DNA from: a virus
IMG/VR virus record: IMGVR_UViG_3300046373_000069
Coordinates: 29,610 to 93,609 of that record
Direction: 5' to 3' (one strand)
DNA: 64,000 nt
Positions 18,284 to 27,660 of this stretch are shown here, piece after piece. The notes below the pieces were generated by a model. The model saw only the letters and a list, made by a program, of their open reading frames with translations. It was not told the origin of the DNA and ran no database searches. Both the position numbers and the translations under genes were made by a program. The stretch's first letter is position 1. Every line of letters starts with the position of its first letter.

Positions 18284-19237
18284 ATGCCGAAGCAAAAAAC
18301 TCAAGAAGAATGGTTAAATAGCATACCCAAAGAACACAAGGATAAGTTTGATTACAGCAAGGCTGTCTATACTAAGTCTCAAAACAAAGTTCTACTAACG
18401 TGTAAGAAATGCAGTACAGAATTTATGCAGCGGGCTGATATGAACACAAGAGGCGTTGGCTGTAAGGTCTGTCAACATAGGGCGCTACACGCCAGTCTTG
18501 TCCATACAAAGGAGATGTTCATTGAACGTAGCCAAGAAGAGTTTGGCGATAAGTACGGTTACGAGCTTGTTAAGTATGTGGATAAATACACGAAAGTCGA
18601 TATCATCTGTAGGAAGGAAGGGCACGGTATTTTCCAAGTCACGCCTGCCAATCTGAAGAAGGGACGACACTCGTGCCCCAAGTGTGCTGGGGAAGCAATT
18701 TCAAAAGCCCACCGTAAAACGCAAGAAGATTTCGTTGAAGAGTGTCGAGCACTGTGCGCAGAAGGCATCACGTTTGAGCACGTAAAGTACTCAGGAGATA
18801 AAACTAATGTGATGTTCAACTGCGCCACACACGGCATTTTTGATATGCTACCCGGTAACTTCCTTAAGGGGTGCCGCTGCCCATCATGTGCAAGCTACGG
18901 GTACAGAAAGGCGCTCCCCGGTAGATTCTACATTTTATCGGATGGCTACACCACAAAGGTCGGTGTCACCAATAAGGAACCTGAATATAGGGCTAAATCG
19001 GTGGCTAAGACGGGTGGTCCAATTATGGACATCATGGTGAACATGTTCTTTGCAGATGGCGCAATGCCCTTGAAGATTGAAACTGCTTGCCTTCGCTACT
19101 TAAAGACAAAATACAAATCCCCAAGTAGCACATTCGACGGTGCTACTGAGTGCTTCCTAGGTGTGGATATCCCAGACCTTCTAAATTTTATCTCACCAAT
19201 CGCATCAACCGCAGAGCTGGAACAATCCGGCCTTTAA
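18284..19237 (+). CDS. Homing endonuclease-like protein: zinc-ribbon (DUF723-like) repeats plus GIY-YIG C-terminus
   Basis: 317 residues from ATG 18284; a TTG at 18221 would add 21 residues. Repeated modules each hold Cys pairs (CKKC, CKVC, CPKC, CPSC) and a K.I.C..HG.F..TP.NL..G pattern typical of DUF723-type zinc-binding homing proteins. The C-terminal ~95 residues carry FYIL and KVGVTNKE, a degenerate GIY-YIG/T5orf172 fold. Inserted between tail tube and chaperone genes. Its C-terminus is duplicated as the remnant at 8551-8886. Confidence 0.78.
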   Translation: MPKQKTQEEWLNSIPKEHKDKFDYSKAVYTKSQNKVLLTCKKCSTEFMQRADMNTRGVGCKVCQHRALHASLVHTKEMFIERSQEEFGDKYGYELVKYVDKYTKVDIICRKEGHGIFQVTPANLKKGRHSCPKCAGEAISKAHRKTQEDFVEECRALCAEGITFEHVKYSGDKTNVMFNCATHGIFDMLPGNFLKGCRCPSCASYGYRKALPGRFYILSDGYTTKVGVTNKEPEYRAKSVAKTGGPIMDIMVNMFFADGAMPLKIETACLRYLKTKYKSPSSTFDGATECFLGVDIPDLLNFISPIASTAELEQSGL

Positions 19238-19258
19238 CTACTACCAAAGGATCAAAAC

Positions 19259-19675
19259 ATGTCGTTCAATATTCTCGCTACTAACCTGCAACTGCAAGAC
19301 ACCACTACCCTCCATCTGCGCAACCCTGCCACCGACGAGCCACTGTACGCTGACGAAGCAGAGACGAAGCCACTGGAACTGGTTCTGTACGGTAAAGCTA
19401 GTAAGGTTCATCGTTCGTGGCTTACTCAAGCTATGCGGCGCGCTGAGCTTGAGCAGAAGTCCAAAAAGAAAGCAAAGACTGCTGAGGAACTGCTTGCAGA
19501 GAACGCTAAGTTCTTCGCTACGATGACTAAAGAGATTCGTAACTTTGACCTCGACGGTCGTGCTCTGGACAATAAGGAGGCTTTTGAAGCGCTATTTTCG
19601 GATACCCGCTTGCTGTGGATTGGAGAACAAGTTGCCGAAGCTCTGGGGGATGTTGAAGGTTTTTTGGCGAAATAA
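19259..19675 (+). CDS. Tail assembly chaperone G
   Basis: 138 residues, charged and mostly helical (LEQKSKKKAKTAEELLAENAKF), directly upstream of the tape measure, as in lambda G. It ends just after a TTTTTTG slippery heptamer, so a fraction of ribosomes should make the longer GT product. It is expected to hold the tape measure in a tube-competent state. AAAGGA precedes the ATG. Confidence 0.78.
   Translation: MSFNILATNLQLQDTTTLHLRNPATDEPLYADEAETKPLELVLYGKASKVHRSWLTQAMRRAELEQKSKKKAKTAEELLAENAKFFATMTKEIRNFDLDGRALDNKEAFEALFSDTRLLWIGEQVAEALGDVEGFLAK
19660..19666 (+). promoter_or_regulatory. Programmed -1 frameshift slippery site (T TTT TTG)
   Basis: In the G frame the codons are GGT TTT TTG, giving an X-XXY-YYZ heptamer seven bases before the stop at 19673. 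Slipping back by one base enters a frame open through 20247. A large stem begins 22 nt downstream: 11-bp perfect arms at 19689-19699 and 19744-19754, with an inner TGGCGT/ACGCCA stem. It matches the lambda G/GT arrangement. Confidence 0.78.
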
Positions 19676-20247
19676 GTGAAAACGTTATTCTCTACGTGAA
19701 GCATGTGGCGTGGTTAAATGTAACGCCAGATAAACATGACAAGTCACGTAGAGACTCACGTATTGAGGGAAGCCCGGAGACGGAGCTTCCCTTTCTCACT
19801 CAGTACGAACAAACTCTTGTCTCCTACTGGATCGAAGCAGGCCAAGTAACCTCTTTAGGCACTGGCCTTGCCCCACTAACTTGGGCGGAAATCCAAGCGT
19901 GGGCTAAACAGTTTTACACAGAACAATATGTAGAGTGGGTCGAGCCTCCACGCCCCTTACGCGCAGATGGGCAACCGGACGAGCGTTTCCGAGCAAGGCC
20001 CATCCCCCTCCTAGCAACCCAGTGCGTCCTCACTGACTGGGAGCTACAAATGATTAAAAGAATGTCTCAAGAATATGTAGCCGAGTATTCACAGAATGAC
20101 CCAAGCAGGCCATGTCCGAAGGAAGTCATCCTTGATGATATCACAGAAGACGACAAACTAGCTAATGCGAATGCTTTTGAATCCGCGTTCAAGTCGCTAT
20201 TTGGTGCCGATAAAGTTCCTGCTGTTGAAGCAGTTAATAACATTTAA
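19666..20247 (+). CDS. Tail assembly chaperone T extension, expressed as GT fusion by -1 frameshift
   Basis: About 193 residues added in the -1 frame, for a GT product near 329 residues. The frame has no stop between the slippery site and 19696, where a GTG could be mistaken for an independent start. The extension has an aromatic, acidic segment (FLTQYEQTLVSYWIEAGQ, WAEIQAWAKQFYTEQY). It should recruit the tube protein to the tape measure-G complex. Independent initiation cannot be excluded, but no good ribosome site precedes the GTG. Confidence 0.72.
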   Translation, partial: GEISENVILYVKHVAWLNVTPDKHDKSRRDSRIEGSPETELPFLTQYEQTLVSYWIEAGQVTSLGTGLAPLTWAEIQAWAKQFYTEQYVEWVEPPRPLRADGQPDERFRARPIPLLATQCVLTDWELQMIKRMSQEYVAEYSQNDPSRPCPKEVILDDITEDDKLANANAFESAFKSLFGADKVPAVEAVNNI

Positions 20248-20257
20248 GGAAAACTAA

Positions 20258-23200
20258 TTGGCTATGAATATCACATCACTCACCGTATCCGTCCGCAGCG
20301 AAGGCATTAAGGAAACCTCTCAGGCTCTGGGAGGTTTGTCCACGTCCGCAGCCAACGCTGCCAAGCGTATCGACGCCTTCATCGAAGCTACTAACCGCCT
20401 GAAAGCTGCCAGCATGGGCGCTGCCACAGCAGTAGCACAGCATGCGCAGCAATCCATACAAGCGATGAACGCCGTCAGCAACGCCCTCGGGGCTGGCAAC
20501 GTTGCGAGCGAATCCGCTGTCAGTTCTGGCAGAAAGCTCTCTCAGACGCTCATCGAACAGCGCCGCCAGTATGAAATGTACAACGTCTCTGCTAGGGAAT
20601 ACGCTCGCGCTCAAGGTGAGGCTAACCGCGTCAACCGTGAGATGGATAACGCCAAGCGTAACAGCGTATTGGTGCAGCAAAAGCGCGACTTAGACATGCT
20701 GAGCATCAGTGCAAAGCAGTATGCCGCAACTCAAGCAGAGGCAATTAAGCTCAACAGGGAGTATGACAAGGCCTCTGTCAGTCAGAAGCTTATCCAGCAG
20801 AAGAGGGACACTGACGCGCTTACATCATCTTCTAGGCAATACGCTTCGGTACAAGCAGAAGCACTGCGAATGAATAGGGATTTCGACAAATCTCTTGCTT
20901 CGCAAAGGCTGTTGCAGCAGCGCCGAGATATGCAGAGTTACAGTGACGCCGCCCGCGAGTACGCCCGTGCACACGCTGAAGCAATCCGCATGAATCAGCA
21001 GTTTGACCGCGCGCTCCAACAAAGTAACGGCTCTATGCGCGAAGCTCATGGCTTTGCACGCGGTCTTGCTGGCTCGATGGGTGCGCTGTGGGTGACTTAC
21101 GGCGCATTCCTCGGTATGAGTTTGGGTGTGGCACTTGGCGTAGGAATGAAGGAAGCTATCTCTGGATTCACACAAGTTGAATACCAAATGACGTTCCTGA
21201 AGGCGCTTACCGAAGACACTACCACATCTGTGAAGTCTCTATCTCATCAGATGCATGAGGTTTCAGGTGTTCTTGGTATTTCTCCAGAGGCTGCTGCCAA
21301 GGGTTTGCGTGCACTCGGACAAGCTGGCCTTGATACACGGGACGCTCTCGCTACCCTGCCTGTCGCTTTCAAACTGGCTACTGTGGGCGAACTGGCACTT
21401 GACTCTGCCGCACTTGCAATGACGGGTGTGATGAATGCATACGGCCTGAAAGTCCGTGACCTTGAGCACATTGGCGATATGATGTCTAAGGCTGGTGCTA
21501 TGTCTGCTGCCTCTGTGGACAGTATGAGTGTGTCGATGAAGTACTCAGCAGGTACAGCAGAGCAGTATGGCGTCTCGCTTGAGAAGTTGGGCACCATTCT
21601 TACACTGCTTGGTAAGCGCGGTATTACAGGGTCGTCCGCAGGTGTCGCAGCCAATAACCTGATTGCTGAAATCTATTCTCCATCCAGCGACAAGGCTATT
21701 CGTGCAATGGCGGCATTGGGCGTGAAAGCATACGCCGACGGTGTACGTAAAGAATTTGATGTCGTCACAGCAGAAATGAAATCCGCACTTGCCAAGTTTG
21801 ATGGTGAGTCGCAAGGTAAACTGCTTGAGGACATGTTTGGTAAGAAAGGCGGCAAGGGCTTCTACGCTGTAGCTAAAGCTGGGCAAGAAGAATTCCTCGC
21901 TATCGAGAAAGAACTTGTAGGTGCCACAGGCTTCACTGCCGAAGTTTACAAGAAAAGTTTGCAGACAATTGAAGGTCAGATGAACTTGACCAAATCTGCT
22001 ATTCAAAACACCTTCGCCCAAATCGGTGAAGAATCGGCAGCTCCTATCAAAACCCTCCTCAGTACTGTCCGCGAGATTGCTAGCTCGGGGGGTGTTAAGG
22101 ATGCACTTGTTGGGCTGTCTCAATCTATCAAGACTTTCCTCACCACTGTGGTCCCTGCTGCTACAGCTGTGGGTGGTTTGTGGTTGGCAATGCGTGTAGG
22201 CCCTCCGGTGATTGCAGGCGTCACAGCAGCATTAGGCGCCCTGAGTGTAGGTAGTCTCACAACGGGCTTCGTAGCGGCTCGTACTGCTGTAATGGGCTTC
22301 TTTGCAGCCATTCAAGCAGGCAACGTCGCAATGCTCGCTGCAAACCCAATCTTTGTCGGTATTGTCGGTGTTGTTACGCTGTTGGCTGGTGCATATCTTC
22401 TGCTCAAGCGGAATAAAGAGTCTGTCATGGACATGCACTCTCAAGAGATGAAGAACTCTGAAGACACTATCAAGAGTTTGACAGAGGAAAACGCTCTTCT
22501 GGACCGCAAGATTAGCTTGCAGCGTCGAGGTATTTCTGGCGATGGCGAAGCTGCGGAACTGCGCAAGATGGCAAACCAAGACGCCCTCACGCTGATGAAG
22601 GAAGAAGCTGCTGCGAATCAGAAGCGTATTGACGCCTTGAGTAAGCAGGGGCCGGGGCGTTCGGAAGGCAGTGACTCTGCCCGAATGACTGAGATTGATC
22701 GTCTGACAAACGCTAACAAAGCCTTGAACAAGGCGATGGAAGATAAGGGTAAGCTTTTCGCCAAAGAGGCAGAGCTTGACCAGAAGCGTCTTGAGCGTCT
22801 GAAAATCTACCGTGAAGAGCAAAAGCTGCTGCGCGCTGGTGAGGAGTACGCAGAGCAAGGTCAAGAAACTCCTGTGGTTGGTGGCCAGAAGTACGGCGGC
22901 AAAGATGCTCAGGAGGCTGCCAAAGCTGCCAAAGAGGCATTTGCAACTGTGATGGAAGCAACTGACGCGCGGATCATGGAGGCTCGCCGTGCAATGACTT
23001 CTTTTGAAGAGGAGCAGAATAAGCTCTTCAAGGCTGGCGAAATTGGCAAGCTTCAGATGATTGAACGGGTAGGCAACGAGCAAGTTAAGCAGTATGGGAA
23101 GATTCAGCAGGCTATCTCCGAGAAACTGAGCGCCGCTCAGCGTAAGGGGGACACTTCCGAAGTGGCACGCTACCTAGGTGACCAGAAGCAAGCCCAAGCT

Positions 23201-26158
23201 GATTTTGAAGCAGCCAAGCGTACCAACTCCGCAGCCACTGAACAAGCCATCACGAACTACCAAGAAACCAACTCCCGCCTACGCGCAGCACAACTTGAGA
23301 AAGAGGGCAAGTACCAAGCGGCAGCGGCAGAGCGTTTCTCGACCGAGCATTCCGCAGCGTACAAACAAGCTGAGGCCGATGCAACGCATTATGCAGAAGT
23401 CGCTAAGAAGGCTCTTGCAGGAGGTGACGAGAAGGGTGCCAAAGCTGCTACAGAGAAGGCCAAAGGGGCTTCCGCAGTATTCAAGCAGCTCGGGGAAACA
23501 CAGAAAGCTGCAATGGCTGATGGCTTCGACAAAGAGGCTATGGAAAGTTTCATGGCGGGTGTAACGAACCTGAAAGACAGTTTCAAGAGTATCCAAACTG
23601 CTTACGAAGGCCAAGGCTTGGCTGCTATGTGGGAAGCTGCGTCTGCTGCCTCCGCGACATACCAGTCTAAAATTGATGAGCTGAAGCAGAAGATGGTGGG
23701 TGTTACCGACCCTAAGCAAATCGCAGCGATGAATGCTGAACTCACTAACGCAGCAGAAGCTCAACGTAAATCGTGGGTGGGTGTTGGTGAGACAATCGGC
23801 AAGTCTCTCGAAAGTGCATTTGGCCGTGGTGGCAAGTCGATGGGAGAGTTGTTTGAAATCTCGGCTAGGTATGATCGACTTGAGAATAAAACAGGCACAG
23901 CCCGTGTTAAGGCATATGCCGACGCAGCAGGTGCAGCTAAGGGGTTCTTCAAAGAAGGTACAACAGGTTACAAAGTGTTGGAAGGTGCTGAAAAGGCATT
24001 CCGCTTGATCGAACTTGCTGGTATGGCGAAGTCCTTGGCAGCTACTGTCGCTACAGCAGGTGCGAAAGCACTGGCTTGGGTACCAGCAGTGTTTGCGTCG
24101 TTTATGGGGTCGATGGGGCCTTACGGCGCTGTTGCCGCTGCTGCTGCACTGGCTGCTGTGGGTATCTCAGCAATGGGGGGCGGCTCTGCTCCAACGTCCG
24201 CAGAGCAACGCCAGAAGACGCAAGGTACTGGAAGCGTCCTCGGAGCCTCTGATGCTAAATCTGAGTCTATTGCTAAGAGTATTGAGCATCTGGAAAAGAA
24301 TTCCGGCTTGGGCCTCTACCACAGCAGCGAAATGGTGAAGTCTCTGAAGTCCATCCAAGCCAATATCGGCAGCTTGGCTAGCATGGTGGTGCAAACCACG
24401 GGGATTAACAGCAACATGCCCGCTGACGCTGACGGCAGCATGGCTAAACTTGGCTCGGCTATCGGCTCACCCCTAAAAGCGATCCCCGGTGGCGAGTGGT
24501 TAGGGAAGCAGTATGCCAAGCTCACCAATGCTATCTTCGGAGGTAAAACTTCAGCACTTGACACTGGCTTCACAATGAAAGCCACAACTGTTGCACAAGC
24601 AGCCGCTGGAAATGTCAATGCTGGTCAGTACACCGACATGAAGAAGGATGGTGGCTTGTTTAGCAAGGACAAGTATTACACCGATATGAAATCCTTGGGC
24701 GCTGAAGCCAACGCGCAGTTTGGCAAGATTATCGGCTCATTCGCAACAGTACTGAAAGACGCTAACAAGGAACTAGGTATCAACTCTGAATTGTTTGCAT
24801 CTGAGCTTGCCAACTTCAATATCGACATCGGCAAAATCAGCTTCAAAGATATGTCTGGTGAGGAAATCGAGAAAGAGCTTCAAGCAGTGTTCTCGAAGCT
24901 TGGTGACGATATGGCTAAGTGGGCGTTTGCTGGCCTCACACCTTTCCAGAAAGTTGGTGAAGGGATGTTGGAAACAATCTCGCGTGTCACTAATAACCTG
25001 ATCCAAGTGAAGGATGTGTTTGCTGCTCTTGACAAGCAATTCTCATTGACGGGTGTGGCAGCAGTAACTGTAAGTGAGGGCTTGATTGAATTGGCTGGTG
25101 GTATTGAGAATCTGACAGAAGGTACGAAATTCTACGTCGACAACTTTTTGACGCAAGCTGAACGTATGGCTCCAATTACGAAGTCAGTGGCTCAGCGTCT
25201 CGCAGAACTCAACATCATCGACATCAAGACAATCGAACAGTATAAGCAGAAGATTCAAACTTTGAATTTGATGAATGCAGCAGATCGTGAGTTGTACGTG
25301 AACATGATCGATTTGGCCCCTGCCTTTAAGGAAGCTGCTGATTATGCCCAAGACTTAATCGACGGCACTGTAGACCTGACGGATGCTCAACAAAAAGCTC
25401 TCGACAAGGTGAAGGATGCGCGTTCTGCTTTGCAGGAAGCGTACGACACTGAGAAGAGCAGCCTACAAGGTGTTATTGATAAGACTAAATCGTTCATCCA
25501 AACTCTAGCTTCCTACAAAGATAGTCTGAAGCTTGGCAGCGATAGCCCTCTTACTAACATGCAGAAGTATGACGAAGCTAAGTTCCAGATGCAGAGTATT
25601 GCTGAAAAAGCTCTCGCTGGTGATCAAGCTGCGAAGGATAAGTTTACTAGCATGGCAAGCAGCTTCTTGGCAGCTTCCAAGGTTGTGAACGCGTCTGGTA
25701 ACGCATACACGAGTGATTTCAACTATGTGCAGAACATGATTGATAAACTCACTGCTGGCGCACAAGCTGAAATCTCCACCGCTGAGACTTCCTTGGAGGC
25801 GTTGAACAGGCAAGTGGCAGGGCTGCTAGAAATTAATAAGAGCGTTCTCACTGTGGCTCAGGCAATCGTTAATCTGCAAACAGCAATTACGGCAGGTAGC
25901 GGTGCTGGGTTGTCGAACACGCAGATGGGGCTTGCACCTACTCCGACGATTGGCTTCTACGCGCCTGAAGGCAAGGTAAACAATGATGAGTTTATTGCAG
26001 CTATCAATCGTAACACAGAGGCTGTAAATGCGCAGCGTGAAGAGCAGAAGGCGCAAGTTGGTGCTCAAGTGGCTGCTGACATTGAAGGCACTGATCGTAT
26101 CGTTGAGACGCTCACTTCAAAAACATCAGTCAGCAATCCACAAATTAAATTAGCTTAA
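20258..26158 (+). CDS. Tape measure protein
   Basis: 1,966 residues, the longest gene, setting tail length (roughly 0.15 nm per residue implies near 290 nm) and probably aiding DNA entry. TTG start at 20258 is 7 nt after AAGGA; an ATG at 20264 is the alternative. Four ~40-residue tandem repeats lie at residues ~103-257 (motif REYA..QAEA.R.NR..D). A TP901-type core spans ~300-580 (ISPEAAAKGLRALGQAGLDT). Hydrophobic segments at ~632-715 and ~1250-1311 could insert in the membrane. Ala/Lys/Gln-rich coiled coils fill the rest. Confidence 0.9.
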   Translation: MAMNITSLTVSVRSEGIKETSQALGGLSTSAANAAKRIDAFIEATNRLKAASMGAATAVAQHAQQSIQAMNAVSNALGAGNVASESAVSSGRKLSQTLIEQRRQYEMYNVSAREYARAQGEANRVNREMDNAKRNSVLVQQKRDLDMLSISAKQYAATQAEAIKLNREYDKASVSQKLIQQKRDTDALTSSSRQYASVQAEALRMNRDFDKSLASQRLLQQRRDMQSYSDAAREYARAHAEAIRMNQQFDRALQQSNGSMREAHGFARGLAGSMGALWVTYGAFLGMSLGVALGVGMKEAISGFTQVEYQMTFLKALTEDTTTSVKSLSHQMHEVSGVLGISPEAAAKGLRALGQAGLDTRDALATLPVAFKLATVGELALDSAALAMTGVMNAYGLKVRDLEHIGDMMSKAGAMSAASVDSMSVSMKYSAGTAEQYGVSLEKLGTILTLLGKRGITGSSAGVAANNLIAEIYSPSSDKAIRAMAALGVKAYADGVRKEFDVVTAEMKSALAKFDGESQGKLLEDMFGKKGGKGFYAVAKAGQEEFLAIEKELVGATGFTAEVYKKSLQTIEGQMNLTKSAIQNTFAQIGEESAAPIKTLLSTVREIASSGGVKDALVGLSQSIKTFLTTVVPAATAVGGLWLAMRVGPPVIAGVTAALGALSVGSLTTGFVAARTAVMGFFAAIQAGNVAMLAANPIFVGIVGVVTLLAGAYLLLKRNKESVMDMHSQEMKNSEDTIKSLTEENALLDRKISLQRRGISGDGEAAELRKMANQDALTLMKEEAAANQKRIDALSKQGPGRSEGSDSARMTEIDRLTNANKALNKAMEDKGKLFAKEAELDQKRLERLKIYREEQKLLRAGEEYAEQGQETPVVGGQKYGGKDAQEAAKAAKEAFATVMEATDARIMEARRAMTSFEEEQNKLFKAGEIGKLQMIERVGNEQVKQYGKIQQAISEKLSAAQRKGDTSEVARYLGDQKQAQADFEAAKRTNSAATEQAITNYQETNSRLRAAQLEKEGKYQAAAAERFSTEHSAAYKQAEADATHYAEVAKKALAGGDEKGAKAATEKAKGASAVFKQLGETQKAAMADGFDKEAMESFMAGVTNLKDSFKSIQTAYEGQGLAAMWEAASAASATYQSKIDELKQKMVGVTDPKQIAAMNAELTNAAEAQRKSWVGVGETIGKSLESAFGRGGKSMGELFEISARYDRLENKTGTARVKAYADAAGAAKGFFKEGTTGYKVLEGAEKAFRLIELAGMAKSLAATVATAGAKALAWVPAVFASFMGSMGPYGAVAAAAALAAVGISAMGGGSAPTSAEQRQKTQGTGSVLGASDAKSESIAKSIEHLEKNSGLGLYHSSEMVKSLKSIQANIGSLASMVVQTTGINSNMPADADGSMAKLGSAIGSPLKAIPGGEWLGKQYAKLTNAIFGGKTSALDTGFTMKATTVAQAAAGNVNAGQYTDMKKDGGLFSKDKYYTDMKSLGAEANAQFGKIIGSFATVLKDANKELGINSELFASELANFNIDIGKISFKDMSGEEIEKELQAVFSKLGDDMAKWAFAGLTPFQKVGEGMLETISRVTNNLIQVKDVFAALDKQFSLTGVAAVTVSEGLIELAGGIENLTEGTKFYVDNFLTQAERMAPITKSVAQRLAELNIIDIKTIEQYKQKIQTLNLMNAADRELYVNMIDLAPAFKEAADYAQDLIDGTVDLTDAQQKALDKVKDARSALQEAYDTEKSSLQGVIDKTKSFIQTLASYKDSLKLGSDSPLTNMQKYDEAKFQMQSIAEKALAGDQAAKDKFTSMASSFLAASKVVNASGNAYTSDFNYVQNMIDKLTAGAQAEISTAETSLEALNRQVAGLLEINKSVLTVAQAIVNLQTAITAGSGAGLSNTQMGLAPTPTIGFYAPEGKVNNDEFIAAINRNTEAVNAQREEQKAQVGAQVAADIEGTDRIVETLTSKTSVSNPQIKLA

Positions 26159-26169
26159 AAGGAAACCTC

Positions 26170-27660
26170 ATGGCAGTGACAAGCACGCAGTTGAAGGATT
26201 GGCTTAGGAAGACTAGCAGCGCACGCCGCTGCGTGCTTGTTGAGGTTGGTGTGTTGACAGGTGGCTCGGAAATCACGCGCTATCTGTCCAATAAGGGCTA
26301 CACCACCAAAAGTGGTGAGGCTCCTGCTAACACGCAGTACAAGCCATGTGTTTCTGGTGGTGTGACATTCACAGAGTCGTTGTCGCTAGACGGCTCTGTG
26401 ACTATCTCCACAGGCGCTATTGAGTTTGATAACACAGATGGTAAGCTGGACAGCTGGCTTATCGATGTGTGGAAGAATCGCAGTGTGAAAGTTTTTATCG
26501 GGGATGAGTTGTGGCCCCGTAGCGATTTCTATCAGATTTTCGATGGGGTTACGGACAAGCTTGATTGTACTTCCAGAGACATTGTTAGTCTTGTCGTCAG
26601 CGACAAACTCCAGCGTCTGAACACCACAGTGAGTGATGTGAAGCTGGGTGGCAGCAGTGCTAATGCAGACAAGCTAATTCCTTGGTTGTATGGTGAGCAG
26701 TTCAACGTCACACCATTACTGGTTGATCTTGCTTACAACGAGTATCAAGTTAGCGGTGGGCCAATCAGTGAGATTGAAGAGGTGAGGGACAATGGCGTTC
26801 CAGTGGGATTTGTTCCACTTCTCTCACAAGGGAGGTTCAGGATCACTCAAGCCCCACAAGGCACAATCACTTGTGATGTTATGGGGGATGCGCCAAACGG
26901 AGTTTACGTTGACGATGTTGTTAATATCATCAAGCGCCTTGTTAAAAGCTTCGGCAATGCTCAGCAGCGTTTCACAGACAGCGATCTGGACTTGGTATCT
27001 TTGAACGCTTTCGCTGCTGCGAACACACAACCTGTGGGCTTGTACTTGACAGACAAAGCTAACGTGCTGGAGTGCTGCAATAAGCTCGCTGCCAGTATTG
27101 GCGCAAGGTGCGTAATGTCTCGTACCGGGTTGCTCTCGTTAATCAAGCTAGACCTGCCGCAAACCACCTCCGGTACGCTCGTCACGGCGGACGATATTTA
27201 TGAGCGCAGCCTTTATGTTAGTCAAATGCCTGACGTTATGGCTGCTGCTCAGGTTGGCTACTGTAGGAACAACACAATTCAGAATGCCCTACAGACTGGC
27301 CTCCCACAAGACCAAATTGCTATGTATGCCCAAGAGCAGGAGTGGCTTACATCTACAAAGAAATCGGATGCTGTGGCTACCGATTATAAGTTGTTCACCA
27401 ATCCTGACATGATTGAAACCCAGCTTATGACCCCCGAGGGTGCTGACAGTGAGGCAACGAGGCTCAAAACTTTGTGGGGTGTGCAGCGCAGGGTGGTGGT
27501 ATATGACGGCATGCCTTGGCTCATGTTGGAGAGTTTAGGCAACCCCCAAACAGTGAAGCATCCCACACGCTTTCAACTCGCAGCGGGTGTCCGAGGCCAG
27601 ATTGTCCGCATCACATCAGATTGGCTTAAAGCCAAAATTCAAATAGGAGTGCTCCTTTAA
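26170..27660 (+). CDS. Distal tail / baseplate protein
   Basis: 496 residues, beta-rich, directly after the tape measure, the usual place of distal tail or hub proteins. The N-terminus includes ARRCVLVEVGVLTG and GAIEFDNTDGKLDSW; a mid-region GPISEIEEVRDNGVPV and a C-terminal RVVVYDGMPWLML are reminiscent of siphophage tail-tip proteins. Stop overlaps the next ATG (TAATG). The exact tail-tip role cannot be fixed from sequence alone. Confidence 0.6.
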   Translation: MAVTSTQLKDWLRKTSSARRCVLVEVGVLTGGSEITRYLSNKGYTTKSGEAPANTQYKPCVSGGVTFTESLSLDGSVTISTGAIEFDNTDGKLDSWLIDVWKNRSVKVFIGDELWPRSDFYQIFDGVTDKLDCTSRDIVSLVVSDKLQRLNTTVSDVKLGGSSANADKLIPWLYGEQFNVTPLLVDLAYNEYQVSGGPISEIEEVRDNGVPVGFVPLLSQGRFRITQAPQGTITCDVMGDAPNGVYVDDVVNIIKRLVKSFGNAQQRFTDSDLDLVSLNAFAAANTQPVGLYLTDKANVLECCNKLAASIGARCVMSRTGLLSLIKLDLPQTTSGTLVTADDIYERSLYVSQMPDVMAAAQVGYCRNNTIQNALQTGLPQDQIAMYAQEQEWLTSTKKSDAVATDYKLFTNPDMIETQLMTPEGADSEATRLKTLWGVQRRVVVYDGMPWLMLESLGNPQTVKHPTRFQLAAGVRGQIVRITSDWLKAKIQIGVLL

